Shown here piece by piece: positions 25,594 through 34,166 of a stretch of 64,000 nucleotides of DNA. The notes beneath the pieces were generated by a model. That model was not told the origin of the DNA, did no database searches, and saw only the letters and a program-made list of their open reading frames with translations. The position numbers and the translations under genes were made by a program. The stretch is taken from contig NZ_BMJV01000003.1 in NCBI RefSeq assembly GCF_014643635.1, positions 372,001 to 436,000 on the forward strand, read 5' to 3'. Origin of the DNA: Salipiger pallidus. GTDB lineage: Bacteria; Pseudomonadota; Alphaproteobacteria; Rhodobacterales; Rhodobacteraceae. Numbering within the stretch: the stretch's first letter is position 1; every line of letters starts with the position of its first letter.

Positions 25594-26088
25594 TCAGCGC
25601 TGCTTCTTCGCCCGCTTGATCAACATGTCCCGTTTCACCTTGCTGAGGTGATCGAAATACATCCTGCCGTTCAGGTGATCCACCTGGTGCTGCACCGAGG
25701 TCGCCCAAAGCCCGACGAAATCGCGTTCCTCCGTCTCGCCCGCTTCGTTCATGAAGCGCACGGTGACGGCGCGGGGGCGCTCGATGGTGGCCCAGACGCC
25801 GGGAAGGTTGGGGCTTGCCTCGTCGTGGCTGCGCATCTTCACCGAGGCATGCAGGATCTCGGGGTTGGCCATGCGTACGGCCTGTCCACGGTCCTCGGAG
25901 GCATCCACGACCGCGAGCCGCAGCATGACGCCGATCTGCGGCGCACCGAGGCCGACGCCGGGCATCGCCTCCATCGTGTCGATCATGTCCTGCCAGTGGG
26001 CGCGGATGTCGTCGGTGATGGTCTCGACCGGGGCGGCAGCGGTGCGCAGGCGCTTGTCGGGCCATGGGATGCAGGGGCGGGCGGTCAT
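25594..26088 (-). CDS. Degenerate peptide deformylase-like protein
   Basis: This 164-residue protein has the deformylase fold signature GVGLGAPQ (residues 44-51) but lacks key active-site residues. The EGCLS motif that supplies the metal-binding Cys reads EASPNLPG (90-97), and the HEXXH motif reads HQVDH (134-138), with Gln in place of the catalytic Glu. It should therefore be inactive as a deformylase, or do something else, such as bind formyl-peptides or ribosomes. It is the last gene of a three-deformylase operon and overlaps the second by 4 bases. The reading frame is intact, so it is a maintained protein rather than a pseudogene. Confidence 0.85.
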   Translation of the reverse strand: MTARPCIPWPDKRLRTAAAPVETITDDIRAHWQDMIDTMEAMPGVGLGAPQIGVMLRLAVVDASEDRGQAVRMANPEILHASVKMRSHDEASPNLPGVWATIERPRAVTVRFMNEAGETEERDFVGLWATSVQHQVDHLNGRMYFDHLSKVKRDMLIKRAKKQR

Positions 26089-26582
26089 GACTGGCGCTCG
26101 TACGCGTGCATGAGGTCAGCGGCATCCTCGGGCGGCATCCGGTCGAAATGCACGAGGCCGTCGAGGTGGTCGTATTCGTGCTGCGCCACCCGCGCCTCGG
26201 CGCCTTCAAACCGGCGCTCCACGCGGTTGCCCTGCAGATCCGTGAACACCATGGTCACGGTCTCGGGGCGGGTCACCGGTGCGGTGACGCCGGGGATCGA
26301 AAGGCAGCCCTCGTCCATGCGACTGGTTTCCTCGGATACGTCGAGGATCTGCGGATTGATGACCGCAAGCGGGGCCATGTCTCCGTCCTTCCAGCCCGCG
26401 TCCATGACGAAGACCCGGACCAGCGAGCCCACCTGCGGCGCGGCAAGGCCGCGGCCGGGGGCATCGTACATGGTTTCGAACAGGTCGGTCACGAGCGCCT
26501 CGACCGAGGCGGGGTCGTCTACCTCGGCGCAAGGCTGCTTGAGCCTCGTGTCGGGCCACTTGAGGATGTCGCGAAGGGCCAT
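26085..26582 (-). CDS. def: Peptide deformylase, second paralogue
   Basis: This 165-residue protein keeps the metal and catalytic residues of peptide deformylase: GRGLAAPQ (43-50), EGCLSIPG with Cys93, and HEYDH (135-139). It should remove the formyl group from new proteins at the ribosome. An Arg replaces the usual Ile or Val in the first motif, which may change the pocket. It sits between the canonical def and the degenerate paralogue and shares one base with the former (TGATG) and four with the latter. Confidence 0.92.
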   Translation of the reverse strand: MALRDILKWPDTRLKQPCAEVDDPASVEALVTDLFETMYDAPGRGLAAPQVGSLVRVFVMDAGWKDGDMAPLAVINPQILDVSEETSRMDEGCLSIPGVTAPVTRPETVTMVFTDLQGNRVERRFEGAEARVAQHEYDHLDGLVHFDRMPPEDAADLMHAYERQS

Positions 26583-27103
26583 CAGCCGCGCGCCCGGTCG
26601 CGTTTGAGCTTGACCATCTTGCGGGTGATCATCTGGCGTTTCAGCGGCTTGAGGTAGTCGATGAAAAGCTTGCCATCGAGGTGGTCGATCTCATGCTGCA
26701 CGCAGGTCGCCCAGAGGCCGTCGAACTCTTCTTTCTGAAGGGTACCGTCCGTATCGAGCCACTCGACCTCGACCATCTTCGGGCGTTCCACGTCGGCATA
26801 CTGATCCGGGATCGACAGGCAGCCTTCCTCGTAGACATTCCGTTCATCCGAGGACGCTATGACACGCGGGTTGAACATCACCAGCGGGCGCGGATCCTCA
26901 CCGTTGTCCGGCTTGGCACAGTCGAGCACAATCAGCCGCGACATGACGCCGATCTGTGGCGCGGCCAGCCCGATGCCCGGGGCATCGTACATGGTTTCGA
27001 GCATGTCCGAGGCAAGCGTGCGCAGATCGTCCGACATATCGGGGACGGGGTCGCACAGCTTTTTCAGCCGGGGGTCGGGGTGGATGAGGATCGGGCGTTT
27101 CAT
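26582..27103 (-). CDS. def: Peptide deformylase, canonical
   Basis: This 173-residue metalloenzyme removes the N-formyl group from nascent proteins. All three motifs are perfect: GIGLAAPQ (43-50), EGCLSIPD with Cys95, and HEIDH (137-141). The start at ATG 27103 gives the standard MKRPILIHPDPRLKK-type N-terminus; a GTG 9 bases upstream is possible. It is the first gene of the operon and is divergent from the MalY-type gene. Usually def is beside fmt; no fmt gene follows within the window. Confidence 0.95.
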   Translation of the reverse strand: MKRPILIHPDPRLKKLCDPVPDMSDDLRTLASDMLETMYDAPGIGLAAPQIGVMSRLIVLDCAKPDNGEDPRPLVMFNPRVIASSDERNVYEEGCLSIPDQYADVERPKMVEVEWLDTDGTLQKEEFDGLWATCVQHEIDHLDGKLFIDYLKPLKRQMITRKMVKLKRDRARG

Positions 27104-27223
27104 GGGCTTCACTTAGGCAAATCCACGTGATTTCGCAAGCGTCGGGGGTTGCACCTGACGACCGTGGCGCTAGCGTTCGCAGACCAACGGCCCAGACCGC
27201 ATATTTCCAAGGAACATCAACGC

Positions 27224-28399
27224 ATGACCAGCCGCTTCGACGAGGTGATCGACCGCCGGGGAACCCATTCCGCCAAGTGGGACTTGATGGAGCCGATCTA
27301 CGGCGTGTCCCCCGATGACGGGCTTGCCATGTGGGTGGCCGACATGGAATTCCGCCCGCCTGAGGCGGTTCAGGCGGCGGTTCAGGCGATGGCTGACCAC
27401 GGGGTCTACGGCTATTACGGCGACGATACCGCCTACCTCGACGCGATCCGCTGGTGGATGTCGAACCGGCACGGCTGGGATATCGAACGTCACTGGATCA
27501 TGACCACCCATGGCCTCGTCAACGGCATCGGCCTGGCGCTTCAGGCCTATTCGAAGCCGGGCGATGGCATCGTGCTGTTCACGCCCGTGTACCATGCCTT
27601 CCATCGGGTCATCAAATCCGCCGGGCGCACGGTGGTGGAATGCCCGCTGGTGGAGAAGGACGGCCGCTACGAGATGGATTTCGGCGCTTACGATGCGCTG
27701 ATGACCGGCTCGGAGTCGGTGGTGATCCTGTGCTCGCCCCACAATCCCGGCGGCCGGGTCTGGAGCCCGGACGAGCTGCGCGGCGTGGCGGAGTTCGCCA
27801 AACGGCATGACCTGGTGCTGATCTCGGACGAGATTCACCATGACATCGTCCTGCCGGGGTACAAGCACACGCCCATGGCGCTGATCGAGGGCATCACCGA
27901 CCGGCTGGTGATGATGTCGGCCACCACCAAGACCTTCAACATCGCGGGCGCCCACACGGGCAACGTCATCATCGAGGACGAGGCCCTGCGCACGAAGTTC
28001 GTAGACGTGATGGCGGGCCTTGGCATGTCGCCCAACAGCTTCGGCCTCAACATGGCGACGGCGGCCTATTCACCCGAGGGCGCGGCCTGGGTCGACGAGA
28101 TGACCGCCTATATCGACGGCAACCGCAAGATGTTCGAGGCGGCGATCAATGGGATCCCGGGGCTGTCGTGCATGACGCTCGAGGCGACCTATCTTGCTTG
28201 GGTGGATTACTCGGGCACCGGCATGGACGAGGCCGAGATCCTGCGGCGCATCGAGGGCGAGGCGAAGATCGCCCCGAACTACGGCCCGGCGTTCGGCAGG
28301 GGTGGCGAATCCTGCATGCGGTTCAACATCGCCATGCCACGGGCGAGCATCGTCGAGGCCTGCGAGCGGCTGACAGCGGCCTTTGCCGACCTTCAGTGA
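27224..28399 (+). CDS. MalY/PatB family aminotransferase (C-S lyase)
   Basis: This 391-residue PLP enzyme is of the fold-type I MalY/PatB group, many of which cleave cystathionine or other Cys conjugates. Visible marks are the N-terminal RRGTHSAKWD and ADMEF segments, CSPHNPGGRVW (PLP and carboxylate contacts), DEIHHDIVLPG with the PLP-binding Asp, and the Schiff-base Lys236 in SATTKTFNIAG. The ATG follows a short CAAGGAAC site. The usual role would be beta-lyase activity in sulfur amino acid metabolism; the substrate is not fixed by sequence. Confidence 0.9.
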   Translation: MTSRFDEVIDRRGTHSAKWDLMEPIYGVSPDDGLAMWVADMEFRPPEAVQAAVQAMADHGVYGYYGDDTAYLDAIRWWMSNRHGWDIERHWIMTTHGLVNGIGLALQAYSKPGDGIVLFTPVYHAFHRVIKSAGRTVVECPLVEKDGRYEMDFGAYDALMTGSESVVILCSPHNPGGRVWSPDELRGVAEFAKRHDLVLISDEIHHDIVLPGYKHTPMALIEGITDRLVMMSATTKTFNIAGAHTGNVIIEDEALRTKFVDVMAGLGMSPNSFGLNMATAAYSPEGAAWVDEMTAYIDGNRKMFEAAINGIPGLSCMTLEATYLAWVDYSGTGMDEAEILRRIEGEAKIAPNYGPAFGRGGESCMRFNIAMPRASIVEACERLTAAFADLQ

Positions 28400-28563
28400 G
28401 GCGTTGAGACGGGGCAGGGGCTCCGGCGTTGCCGGTATCTACAGAGCCCCCTTGCGCTGGCGTTGCCAGCGGCGCGGCATCGCACCTGTCGTCCCGGCGG
28501 TCTGCAGGTTTGAGAGGCGGCAGGGGGCGCTGCACCCTCTTGGCCTGCGGCCAATTCACCCCC

Positions 28564-28586
28564 GGCGTATTTTTAAAGAGAAGAAG
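28564..28586 (+). repeat. Short dispersed intergenic element, copy 1
   Basis: GGCGTATTTTTAAAGAGAAG and the next bases form the core of an intergenic sequence that recurs at 62473-62496 in this window. Both copies follow a GC-rich stretch and sit close to the 3' end of a minus-strand gene. I recall such sequences as frequent in Rhodobacterales genomes, where their role is unknown. Confidence 0.5.
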
Positions 28587-28617
28587 CGGCGAGCTGCGCA
28601 CTGTCCTGAGAGGGGCA

Positions 28618-29259
28618 TTATCGGCGGGGAGGGCGGCTCTTGTAGGTGGGCAGGCGCCAGTTGGTGCCGATGGCACAGCCACGCAGCACGAAGGTGAGGA
28701 TCGCCGCGATGAGCGCGGCGCGGTCCGCCAGCATTCCCGTGCCATGGGCCGCCAGCAGCGTGATCGCGCCGCCAAGGGCACAGGTGGCATAGGGTTCGCC
28801 CTGCTTGAGCAGAAGGGGTACCTCGTTGGCGACGACGTCGCGCATGAGGCCCCCAAGGCAGCCGGTCATCACCCCCATCACCAGAACGATCGGCCAGCTT
28901 TGGCCGCTGTCCATGGCGATGCCCGCCCCCGCTGCCACGGCGAAGGCCAGCGCCGCGGCGTCGAGCCAGACGATGGCGCGGGCGCGGCTTTCCAGCAGGT
29001 GGGCGGTGAAGAACACCAGAACCGCCGCCGTGCAGGCCAGGCCCAGGTAGGCGGGATCCGAGATCCACAGGACCTCGCGATCCAGCAGCAAATCGCGCAT
29101 GGTGCCTCCGCCGAGCGCCGTGAGGCAGGCAAGGAAGGCAAAGCCGACGATGTCGAGCTGGGCACGGCTGGCCACCAGCGCCCCCGTCAGGGCGAAGACG
29201 AAGACCGAGGCGTAATCGAGCGCCTCCAGTGGGGAGATCATCAGCGCGTCCAGCGTCAT
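28618..29259 (-). CDS. Trimeric intracellular cation channel family protein (UPF0126/YicG type)
   Basis: This 213-residue membrane protein has about seven hydrophobic segments arranged as two repeats, each with a glycine-rich motif: GGGTMRDLLL (about 50-59) and GGLMRDVV (about 140-147). These are the hallmarks of bacterial TRIC-type channels, which carry potassium and other monovalent cations. The gene lies 13 bases after rnhA on the same strand, so the two may be cotranscribed. Some members were named as glycine transporters, which is an alternative role. Confidence 0.92.
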   Translation of the reverse strand: MTLDALMISPLEALDYASVFVFALTGALVASRAQLDIVGFAFLACLTALGGGTMRDLLLDREVLWISDPAYLGLACTAAVLVFFTAHLLESRARAIVWLDAAALAFAVAAGAGIAMDSGQSWPIVLVMGVMTGCLGGLMRDVVANEVPLLLKQGEPYATCALGGAITLLAAHGTGMLADRAALIAAILTFVLRGCAIGTNWRLPTYKSRPPRR

Positions 29260-29272
29260 CCCCGGCGCGCCC

Positions 29273-29734
29273 TTACTTGCCGCCGGGCTTGAAGGGCGCC
29301 ATGCCGGCGCGGGCCAGCTCGTCCGCGCGTTCGTTTTCCGGGTGGCCGGCGTGGCCCTTGACCCATTTCCACGTCACGTCGTGGCGTTTTTGCGCCTCGT
29401 CGAGACGCTGCCAGAGCTCGGCGTTCTTCACCGGCTTCTTGGCGGCGGTCTTCCAGCCATTGCGTTTCCAGCCGTGGATCCAGCCGGTGACGCCGTTCTT
29501 CACGTAGGCGCTGTCCGTCACCACGGTGATCTTGCTGTCGCGGGTCAGCGATTCCAGCGCCGAGATGGCGGCCATGAGCTCCATCCGGTTGTTTGTGGTC
29601 TCGGCCTCGCCGCCCTTGAGCTCGCGCTCCTTGCGGACGGTGTCGCCATCCATGGCGCGCATGAGAACACCCCAGCCGCCGGGGCCGGGATTTCCGGAGC
29701 AAGCTCCGTCGGTGTAAGCGTAGAGTTCGGTCAT
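29273..29734 (-). CDS. rnhA: Ribonuclease HI
   Basis: This 153-residue enzyme cuts the RNA strand of RNA/DNA hybrids. Its acidic catalytic residues are visible in [14 protein letters not shown] (Asp9), TNNRMELMA (Glu), VVTDSAYV (Asp) and the later Asp in NERADELA, together with the basic handle around [20 protein letters not shown]. The length matches E. coli RNase HI. The start gives [12 protein letters not shown], close to the motif as usual. It precedes the TRIC-type gene on the same strand. Confidence 0.97.
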   Translation of the reverse strand: MTELYAYTDGACSGNPGPGGWGVLMRAMDGDTVRKERELKGGEAETTNNRMELMAAISALESLTRDSKITVVTDSAYVKNGVTGWIHGWKRNGWKTAAKKPVKNAELWQRLDEAQKRHDVTWKWVKGHAGHPENERADELARAGMAPFKPGGK

Positions 29735-29804
29735 GGAAGGGCGCTTAGCCAGTGCGGGCGGGGGCCGTCAAGCGGATGCGGGTGCAGGGGGCGAAAGAGA
29801 GCGC

Positions 29805-30257
29805 TCAGAGCACGACCCCGACCATCAGGCAAAGCACCACCGCGGCAGTCATAGGCACCCGCAGGCGCAGCCACCACGCGGGCGCAAGGCCCCAGCGCCA
29901 GAACTGCCAGTCTAGCGCCAGCAGCCCGAGGTAGCCGAAAACGAGGTTCATGCCCGCCGACACCGGCCCACCGCCCGCCATCAGGTAGCCCCAGAGCGCC
30001 GGGATCACCGACAGGGCGTAACAGTAGGGTGCCAGAGCGGCGGGTGCGCGGGTGGCAAAGCCCCAGAGCACGCCGGACATGAACCCAAGGATCATCACGC
30101 CGTAGGACAACTGCAGGTAGGGGCCGACGAAGCGACCACCCAGCAGGTCCAGCATGAGCGCATAGGCGCTGTCATTGAGCAGTGTCATCGCGCTGACCAC
30201 GAAGGGGATCAGCCCGGCGAGGGCCAGCAGCAGCGGCGTGCGGGGAATGCCGCCCAT
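29805..30257 (-). CDS. DUF3429 family membrane protein
   Basis: This 150-residue protein has five hydrophobic segments and the DUF3429 pattern LLALAGLIPFV, LQLSYGVMILGFMSGVLWGFA and a Trp-rich C-terminus (LDWQFWRWGLAPAWWLRLR). No function is known for the family. The ATG at 30257 starts one base before the end of the LysE-type gene stop codon region, so translation is likely coupled with it. It closes the ispH, lysE-type, DUF3429 unit. Confidence 0.82.
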   Translation of the reverse strand: MGGIPRTPLLLALAGLIPFVVSAMTLLNDSAYALMLDLLGGRFVGPYLQLSYGVMILGFMSGVLWGFATRAPAALAPYCYALSVIPALWGYLMAGGGPVSAGMNLVFGYLGLLALDWQFWRWGLAPAWWLRLRVPMTAAVVLCLMVGVVL

Positions 30258-30258
30258 C

Positions 30259-30882
30259 TCAGGCGCGTTCCAGTGCGAGGCGCCCGGCGAGGGCCGCGAA
30301 GATCGCTGCAAAGGAGCGGTTCAGCCAGTGCATCGCCCGCTCGCTCGACAGCAGGCAGTCTCGGGCATGGGCGGCAAACAGGCCGTAGACCACGAAGACC
30401 GCGAAGGTGAGCGCCATGAAGATCGCCCCCAGCAGCACCATCTCGGCGCTCGCGGTGGCAGCGGTGCCGCTCAGGAACGGCGGCAGCAGCGCAAGGAAGA
30501 ACAGCGACAGCTTGGGGTTCAGCACGTTGAGAAGCGCGCCGCGGGTCGCGATGCGCGGGCCGCTCTCGGTGCGGGCATTGGCCGACACCGCGAGCGTGCC
30601 GGTCGACCGCAGCGCCTGAACGGCCAGCCACAGCAGGTAGGCGACCCCGGCCATCTTGACCGTGGTGAAGAGCACCGCCGAGGTGTGCAGCAAGGCCGCA
30701 AGCCCAAGGATCGCTGCCGCGAGGTGGGGCACGATGCCGAAGGTGCAGCCCATGGCCGCCCAGAGCGATGCGCGCCGCCCCCGTCCAAGGCCCACGGCAA
30801 GCGTGTAAACCACGCCTGCACCGGGGGCGAGCACGACCACCAGCGCGGTCAGCAAGAACTGGGCGGAGATCACGTCGGTCAT
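30259..30882 (-). CDS. LysE/RhtB family amino acid exporter
   Basis: This 207-residue inner-membrane protein has six hydrophobic segments and the RhtB pattern: the N-terminal [20 protein letters not shown], the central [16 protein letters not shown] and a C-terminal helix ending the sixth segment. The family exports amino acids such as homoserine, threonine or lysine. The start overlaps the ispH stop by 4 bases, which is a positional rather than a functional link. The substrate cannot be deduced. Confidence 0.9.
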   Translation of the reverse strand: MTDVISAQFLLTALVVVLAPGAGVVYTLAVGLGRGRRASLWAAMGCTFGIVPHLAAAILGLAALLHTSAVLFTTVKMAGVAYLLWLAVQALRSTGTLAVSANARTESGPRIATRGALLNVLNPKLSLFFLALLPPFLSGTAATASAEMVLLGAIFMALTFAVFVVYGLFAAHARDCLLSSERAMHWLNRSFAAIFAALAGRLALERA

Positions 30883-31829
30883 GCGGGAATCCTCAGCACG
30901 CGGGGCACCTTGAACTCCACGTTCTCCTGTGCCGTTTCAACCAGCTTTACCGTCACGTCCCAGCGGGCGCGGAAGGCGTCGATCACCTCGTCGATCAGCA
31001 CCTCGGGGGCCGATGCACCGGCGGTCACTCCGATCGAGGCGATGCCCTCGAGGGCGCGCCAGTCAATGTTCTCGGCGCGCATGACAAGCTGGCTGTAAGG
31101 GCAGCCGGCCTTGCGCGCGACCTCGACGAGGCGGCGTGAATTGGACGAGTTGGGCGCACCGACCACCAGCAGGGCGTCGCAGTCTGGGGCAATGGCCTTG
31201 ACCGCTTCCTGACGGTTGGTGGTGGCGTAGCAGATGTCTTCCTTGTGCGGGCCGACGATGGCCGGAAAGCGGTCGCGCAGCGCGGCGACGATGTCGATGG
31301 TGTCGTCGACCGACAGGGTGGTCTGGGTGACGAAGGCCAGCTGCTGGGGATCGCGGACCTCGACATGGGCGACATCCTCAACGGTTTCCACCAGCAGGAC
31401 CTCGCCCTCGGGCAGCTGGCCCATGGTGCCGATGGTCTCGGGGTGGCCGGCGTGGCCGATCATGATCATCTGCAGGCCGTTCTCGTGGTGGCGGGCGGCC
31501 TCGATATGGACCTTGGACACCAGCGGGCAGGTGGCGTCAACGTAGACCATCTCGCGGCGGGCCGCCTCGGCGGGGATCGCCTTGGGCACGCCATGGGCCG
31601 AGAAAATGACCGGGCGATCCACGGGGCAGTCGTCGAGTTCCTCGACGAACACGGCGCCCTGGTCGCGCAGACTGTCGACCACGAACTTGTTGTGCACGAT
31701 CTCGTGCCGGACATAGACCGGCGCGCCCCATTTCTGGAGCGCCATCTCGACGATCTTGATGGCCCGGTCAACGCCCGCGCAGAAGCCGCGCGGCGCTGCA
31801 AGGTAGAGGGTGAGGGGCGGCTTGGTCAT
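30879..31829 (-). CDS. ispH: 4-hydroxy-3-methylbut-2-enyl diphosphate reductase
   Basis: This 316-residue iron-sulfur enzyme makes isopentenyl and dimethylallyl diphosphate in the last step of the MEP pathway. The three cluster Cys appear in [22 protein letters not shown] and [10 protein letters not shown], with substrate residues in GHAGHPE and [11 protein letters not shown]. The ATG at 31829 is favoured because AGGAG precedes it by 8 bases; an ATG 15 bases upstream has a worse site. The gene heads a unit with the exporter and DUF3429 genes. Confidence 0.97.
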   Translation of the reverse strand: MTKPPLTLYLAAPRGFCAGVDRAIKIVEMALQKWGAPVYVRHEIVHNKFVVDSLRDQGAVFVEELDDCPVDRPVIFSAHGVPKAIPAEAARREMVYVDATCPLVSKVHIEAARHHENGLQMIMIGHAGHPETIGTMGQLPEGEVLLVETVEDVAHVEVRDPQQLAFVTQTTLSVDDTIDIVAALRDRFPAIVGPHKEDICYATTNRQEAVKAIAPDCDALLVVGAPNSSNSRRLVEVARKAGCPYSQLVMRAENIDWRALEGIASIGVTAGASAPEVLIDEVIDAFRARWDVTVKLVETAQENVEFKVPRVLRIPA

Positions 31830-31914
31830 GTCGGTCTCCTGCATGTCTCCAGACCTAGGCGCAAATGCCGCGCGAATCCAGAGCAGCGATGGCAGCTTGG
31901 GGCACTGGCGGCGT

Positions 31915-32361
31915 TCAGGCGCCGCTGGTGGCGCGGGCGGTGATCCAGGCCAGCACGATGTACCGGCCGGTCTTGGCAACGGTGACGAGCGACAGGAACA
32001 ACAGCCAGTGGGTGCGCATCACCCCGGCGATCACGGTGAAGGCATCGCCAAGCGGTGCCCAGCTGAGCAGCAGCGTCCAGACGCCCCAGCGTGCGTAAAC
32101 ACGCTGCGCCCGCTCCAGCTGCCGTTCGCTCACGGGGAACCAGCGGCGGCGGCGGAAACGCTCGAGGCCACGGCCCATCCAGTAGTTCACCACCGCGCCA
32201 AGCGTGTTGCCGATGCTCGCCACAATGATGATCAGCACAAGCGGCGCGGTGTTCCCCAGCTGCATGCCGACAAAGACCAGTTCGGACTGGAACGGCAGGA
32301 TCGTCGCCGCCCCGAAGGCCGCAAGAAACAGGCCGCCAAGCGCGGCAGCTTCGGTCAGCAT
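31915..32361 (-). CDS. YqaA family (VTT domain) membrane protein
   Basis: This 148-residue membrane protein belongs to the small YqaA branch of the VTT/DedA-like family, which is tied to lipid or small-molecule transport across membranes. Typical stretches are [30 protein letters not shown] and [22 protein letters not shown], with a C-terminal hydrophobic helix. The actual cargo is unknown. It sits between the NYN-domain gene and ispH on the same strand, with small gaps on each side. Confidence 0.87.
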   Translation of the reverse strand: MLTEAAALGGLFLAAFGAATILPFQSELVFVGMQLGNTAPLVLIIIVASIGNTLGAVVNYWMGRGLERFRRRRWFPVSERQLERAQRVYARWGVWTLLLSWAPLGDAFTVIAGVMRTHWLLFLSLVTVAKTGRYIVLAWITARATSGA

Positions 32362-32406
32362 GTCGGCGGAGCCTCATGCCCGATGCGCCCTTTCGGCCGG
32401 GCGATC

Positions 32407-32982
32407 TCAGTTGCCTCCCGAGGCGACCTCGAAGTTGCGCTCGGCCTGCGGTTCCCGGGGCGGGCGGCCGATGACGTCGCGCAGCTCGTCGAGTTCGATG
32501 AAGTTGTCGGCCTGGCGGCGCAGCTCATCGGCAATCATCGGCGGCTGGCTGCGGATCGTCGAGACCACAGAAACGCGCACGCCCTGACGTTGCAGGGAGG
32601 CCACCAGCGGGCGGAAGTCGCCGTCGCCCGAGAACAGCACGATGTGGTCGACGCGGGGCGCCAGCTCCATGGCATCGACGGTCAGTTCGATGTCCATGTT
32701 GCCCTTCACCTTCCGGCGGCCCTGGCTGTCGGTGTATTCCTTGGCGGGCTTGGTCACCATGGAGAAGCCGTTGTAGTGCAGCCAGTCCACCAGTGGGCGG
32801 ATCGGCGAGTATTCATCGTTTTCCAGAAGGGCCGTGTAATAGAACGCGCGCACCATCTTGCCGCGGCGCACGAATTCCTGTCGCAAGAGCTTGTAATCGA
32901 TGTCGAACCCCAGCGCTTTGGCAGCGGCGTACAGGTTCGATCCATCGATGAACAGCGCAAGCCGTTCGTCCTTGTAGAACAT
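32407..32982 (-). CDS. NYN domain protein (LabA/DUF88 type, PIN-like nuclease fold)
   Basis: This 191-residue protein has a NYN domain: LALFIDGSNLYAAAKALG (residues 8-25) with the first acidic residue, KGNMDIELTVDAME and VLFSGDGDFRPLVASLQRQG with further Asp residues. The PIN-like fold and the conserved acids suggest a metal-dependent RNase, but targets are unknown. The ATG at 32982 follows AAAGGAC; a TTG 18 bases upstream overlaps that ribosome site. It is divergent from folK over 136 relatively AT-rich bases that likely hold both promoters. Confidence 0.9.
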   Translation of the reverse strand: MFYKDERLALFIDGSNLYAAAKALGFDIDYKLLRQEFVRRGKMVRAFYYTALLENDEYSPIRPLVDWLHYNGFSMVTKPAKEYTDSQGRRKVKGNMDIELTVDAMELAPRVDHIVLFSGDGDFRPLVASLQRQGVRVSVVSTIRSQPPMIADELRRQADNFIELDELRDVIGRPPREPQAERNFEVASGGN

Positions 32983-33118
32983 CAAAAGTCCTTTCGGCAA
33001 AAAAGCGCGCCAGAGTAATCCGTGAGTGAAATTGGATAGCGCAACTGTACTGTGGTGATTAAAGTACTGATCCGCGGGTTAGCAAGCCGCCAAACATACC
33101 CGGAAGGATAGCCCGAGC

Positions 33119-33685
33119 GTGCCAAACGGACAAGAAATCTTGATTGCCCTTGGCGCAAACCTGTCGTCTCCCGCGGGAGACCCTGCAGTGACACTGGATA
33201 AAGCGTTACAAGAACTGGGCAGTTATGGCATTCGGGTGCGTCATACCAGCCCGTTTTATGCAACTTCGTGCTTCCCCGCCGGCGCAGGCCCCGACTACGT
33301 CAATGCCTGCGCGGCAGCGGAATGCGATCTTGCCCCTGTCGAGATCCTCGAGGCGCTGCACCGGGTCGAGGCCTTGTTTTCAAGGCAGAGGGACCAGCGC
33401 TGGGGGGCGCGGAGTCTTGATCTCGACCTGATCGCCATCGGCGACATGGTCCTGCCGGATGCGTCCACGCAGGCGGCCTGGCGTGCGCTACCCCCGGACC
33501 GTCAGACGGCCGAGGCCCCGGACCAGCTGATCGTGCCGCATCCAAGGATGCAGGACCGCGCCTTCGTGCTGGTGCCGCTTTGTGACGTTGCGTCGGATTG
33601 GCGCCATCCCCTGCTGGCGCTCAGCGCACAGGAGCTTTGTGACGCGTTGCCGCCCGAAGCGCGGGCAGAGGTGGTGCCTCTTTAG
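33119..33685 (+). CDS. folK: 2-amino-4-hydroxy-6-hydroxymethyldihydropteridine diphosphokinase
   Basis: This 188-residue enzyme transfers pyrophosphate from ATP to the pterin in folate synthesis. It has the HPPK motifs ALGANLSS near residue 10, the DYVNACAAAEC stretch, RWGARSLDLDLIAIGD with its metal-binding Asp pair, and VPHPRMQDRAFVLVPL. The start is a GTG at 33119 with AAGGA upstream; no ATG fits the family N-terminus. folP and folB, often linked with it, are not near. Confidence 0.95.
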   Translation: MPNGQEILIALGANLSSPAGDPAVTLDKALQELGSYGIRVRHTSPFYATSCFPAGAGPDYVNACAAAECDLAPVEILEALHRVEALFSRQRDQRWGARSLDLDLIAIGDMVLPDASTQAAWRALPPDRQTAEAPDQLIVPHPRMQDRAFVLVPLCDVASDWRHPLLALSAQELCDALPPEARAEVVPL

Positions 33686-33761
33686 GCGAATCGTCCTTGT
33701 ATTTCGCCTTTGACCGCGTTAAATCATGCCTTTCTGACGGCAACCGATAGGTGATACGCAC

Positions 33762-34115
33762 ATGGCCCGCGTGACGGTAGAAGATTGCGTCGACAAGGTT
33801 CCCAACCGCTTCGAACTGGTGATGCTTGCAGCACACCGGGCTCGCGAAGTGGCTTCGGGCAGTGCGATCACGGTGGATCGCGACAACGACAAGAACCCCG
33901 TCGTCGCCCTGCGCGAAATCGCAGAGGAAACCCAGTCGGCTGACGAGCTCCGCGAGCGTCTGATCGAGAGCCACCAGACCCAGATTGAGGTCGACGAGCC
34001 CGAAGACGACAGCATGGCCCTTCTCATGGGGGCCGAGCAGGACAAGCCGGTCGAAGACGACATGTCCGAGGAAAAACTGCTTCGCGCGCTCATGGAGGCG
34101 CAAGGCGAAAGCTGA
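33762..34115 (+). CDS. rpoZ: RNA polymerase omega subunit
   Basis: This 117-residue protein is the small subunit that helps assemble RNA polymerase and forms part of a ppGpp site in proteobacteria. The N-terminal [20 protein letters not shown] and the [10 protein letters not shown] helix are diagnostic. The acidic C-terminal tail, rich in Asp and Glu, is longer than in E. coli (91 residues), as is usual in alphaproteobacteria. It is followed 51 bases later by the Rsh gene, the same order as rpoZ-spoT in many proteobacteria, which joins omega with the enzyme that makes ppGpp. Confidence 0.97.
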   Translation: MARVTVEDCVDKVPNRFELVMLAAHRAREVASGSAITVDRDNDKNPVVALREIAEETQSADELRERLIESHQTQIEVDEPEDDSMALLMGAEQDKPVEDDMSEEKLLRALMEAQGES

Positions 34116-34117
34116 GG

Positions 34118-34139
34118 CCCGGTTTCTTTGCGGACCGGG
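34118..34139 (+). promoter_or_regulatory. Small stem-loop between rpoZ and rsh
   Basis: CCCGGT and ACCGGG pair around a 10-nt loop just after the rpoZ stop. There is no T run, so it is not a convincing terminator. It may tune mRNA stability or read-through between the genes. Confidence 0.35.
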
Positions 34140-34166
34140 AAGACTGCCAGGTAAGGATGGGCGCCG

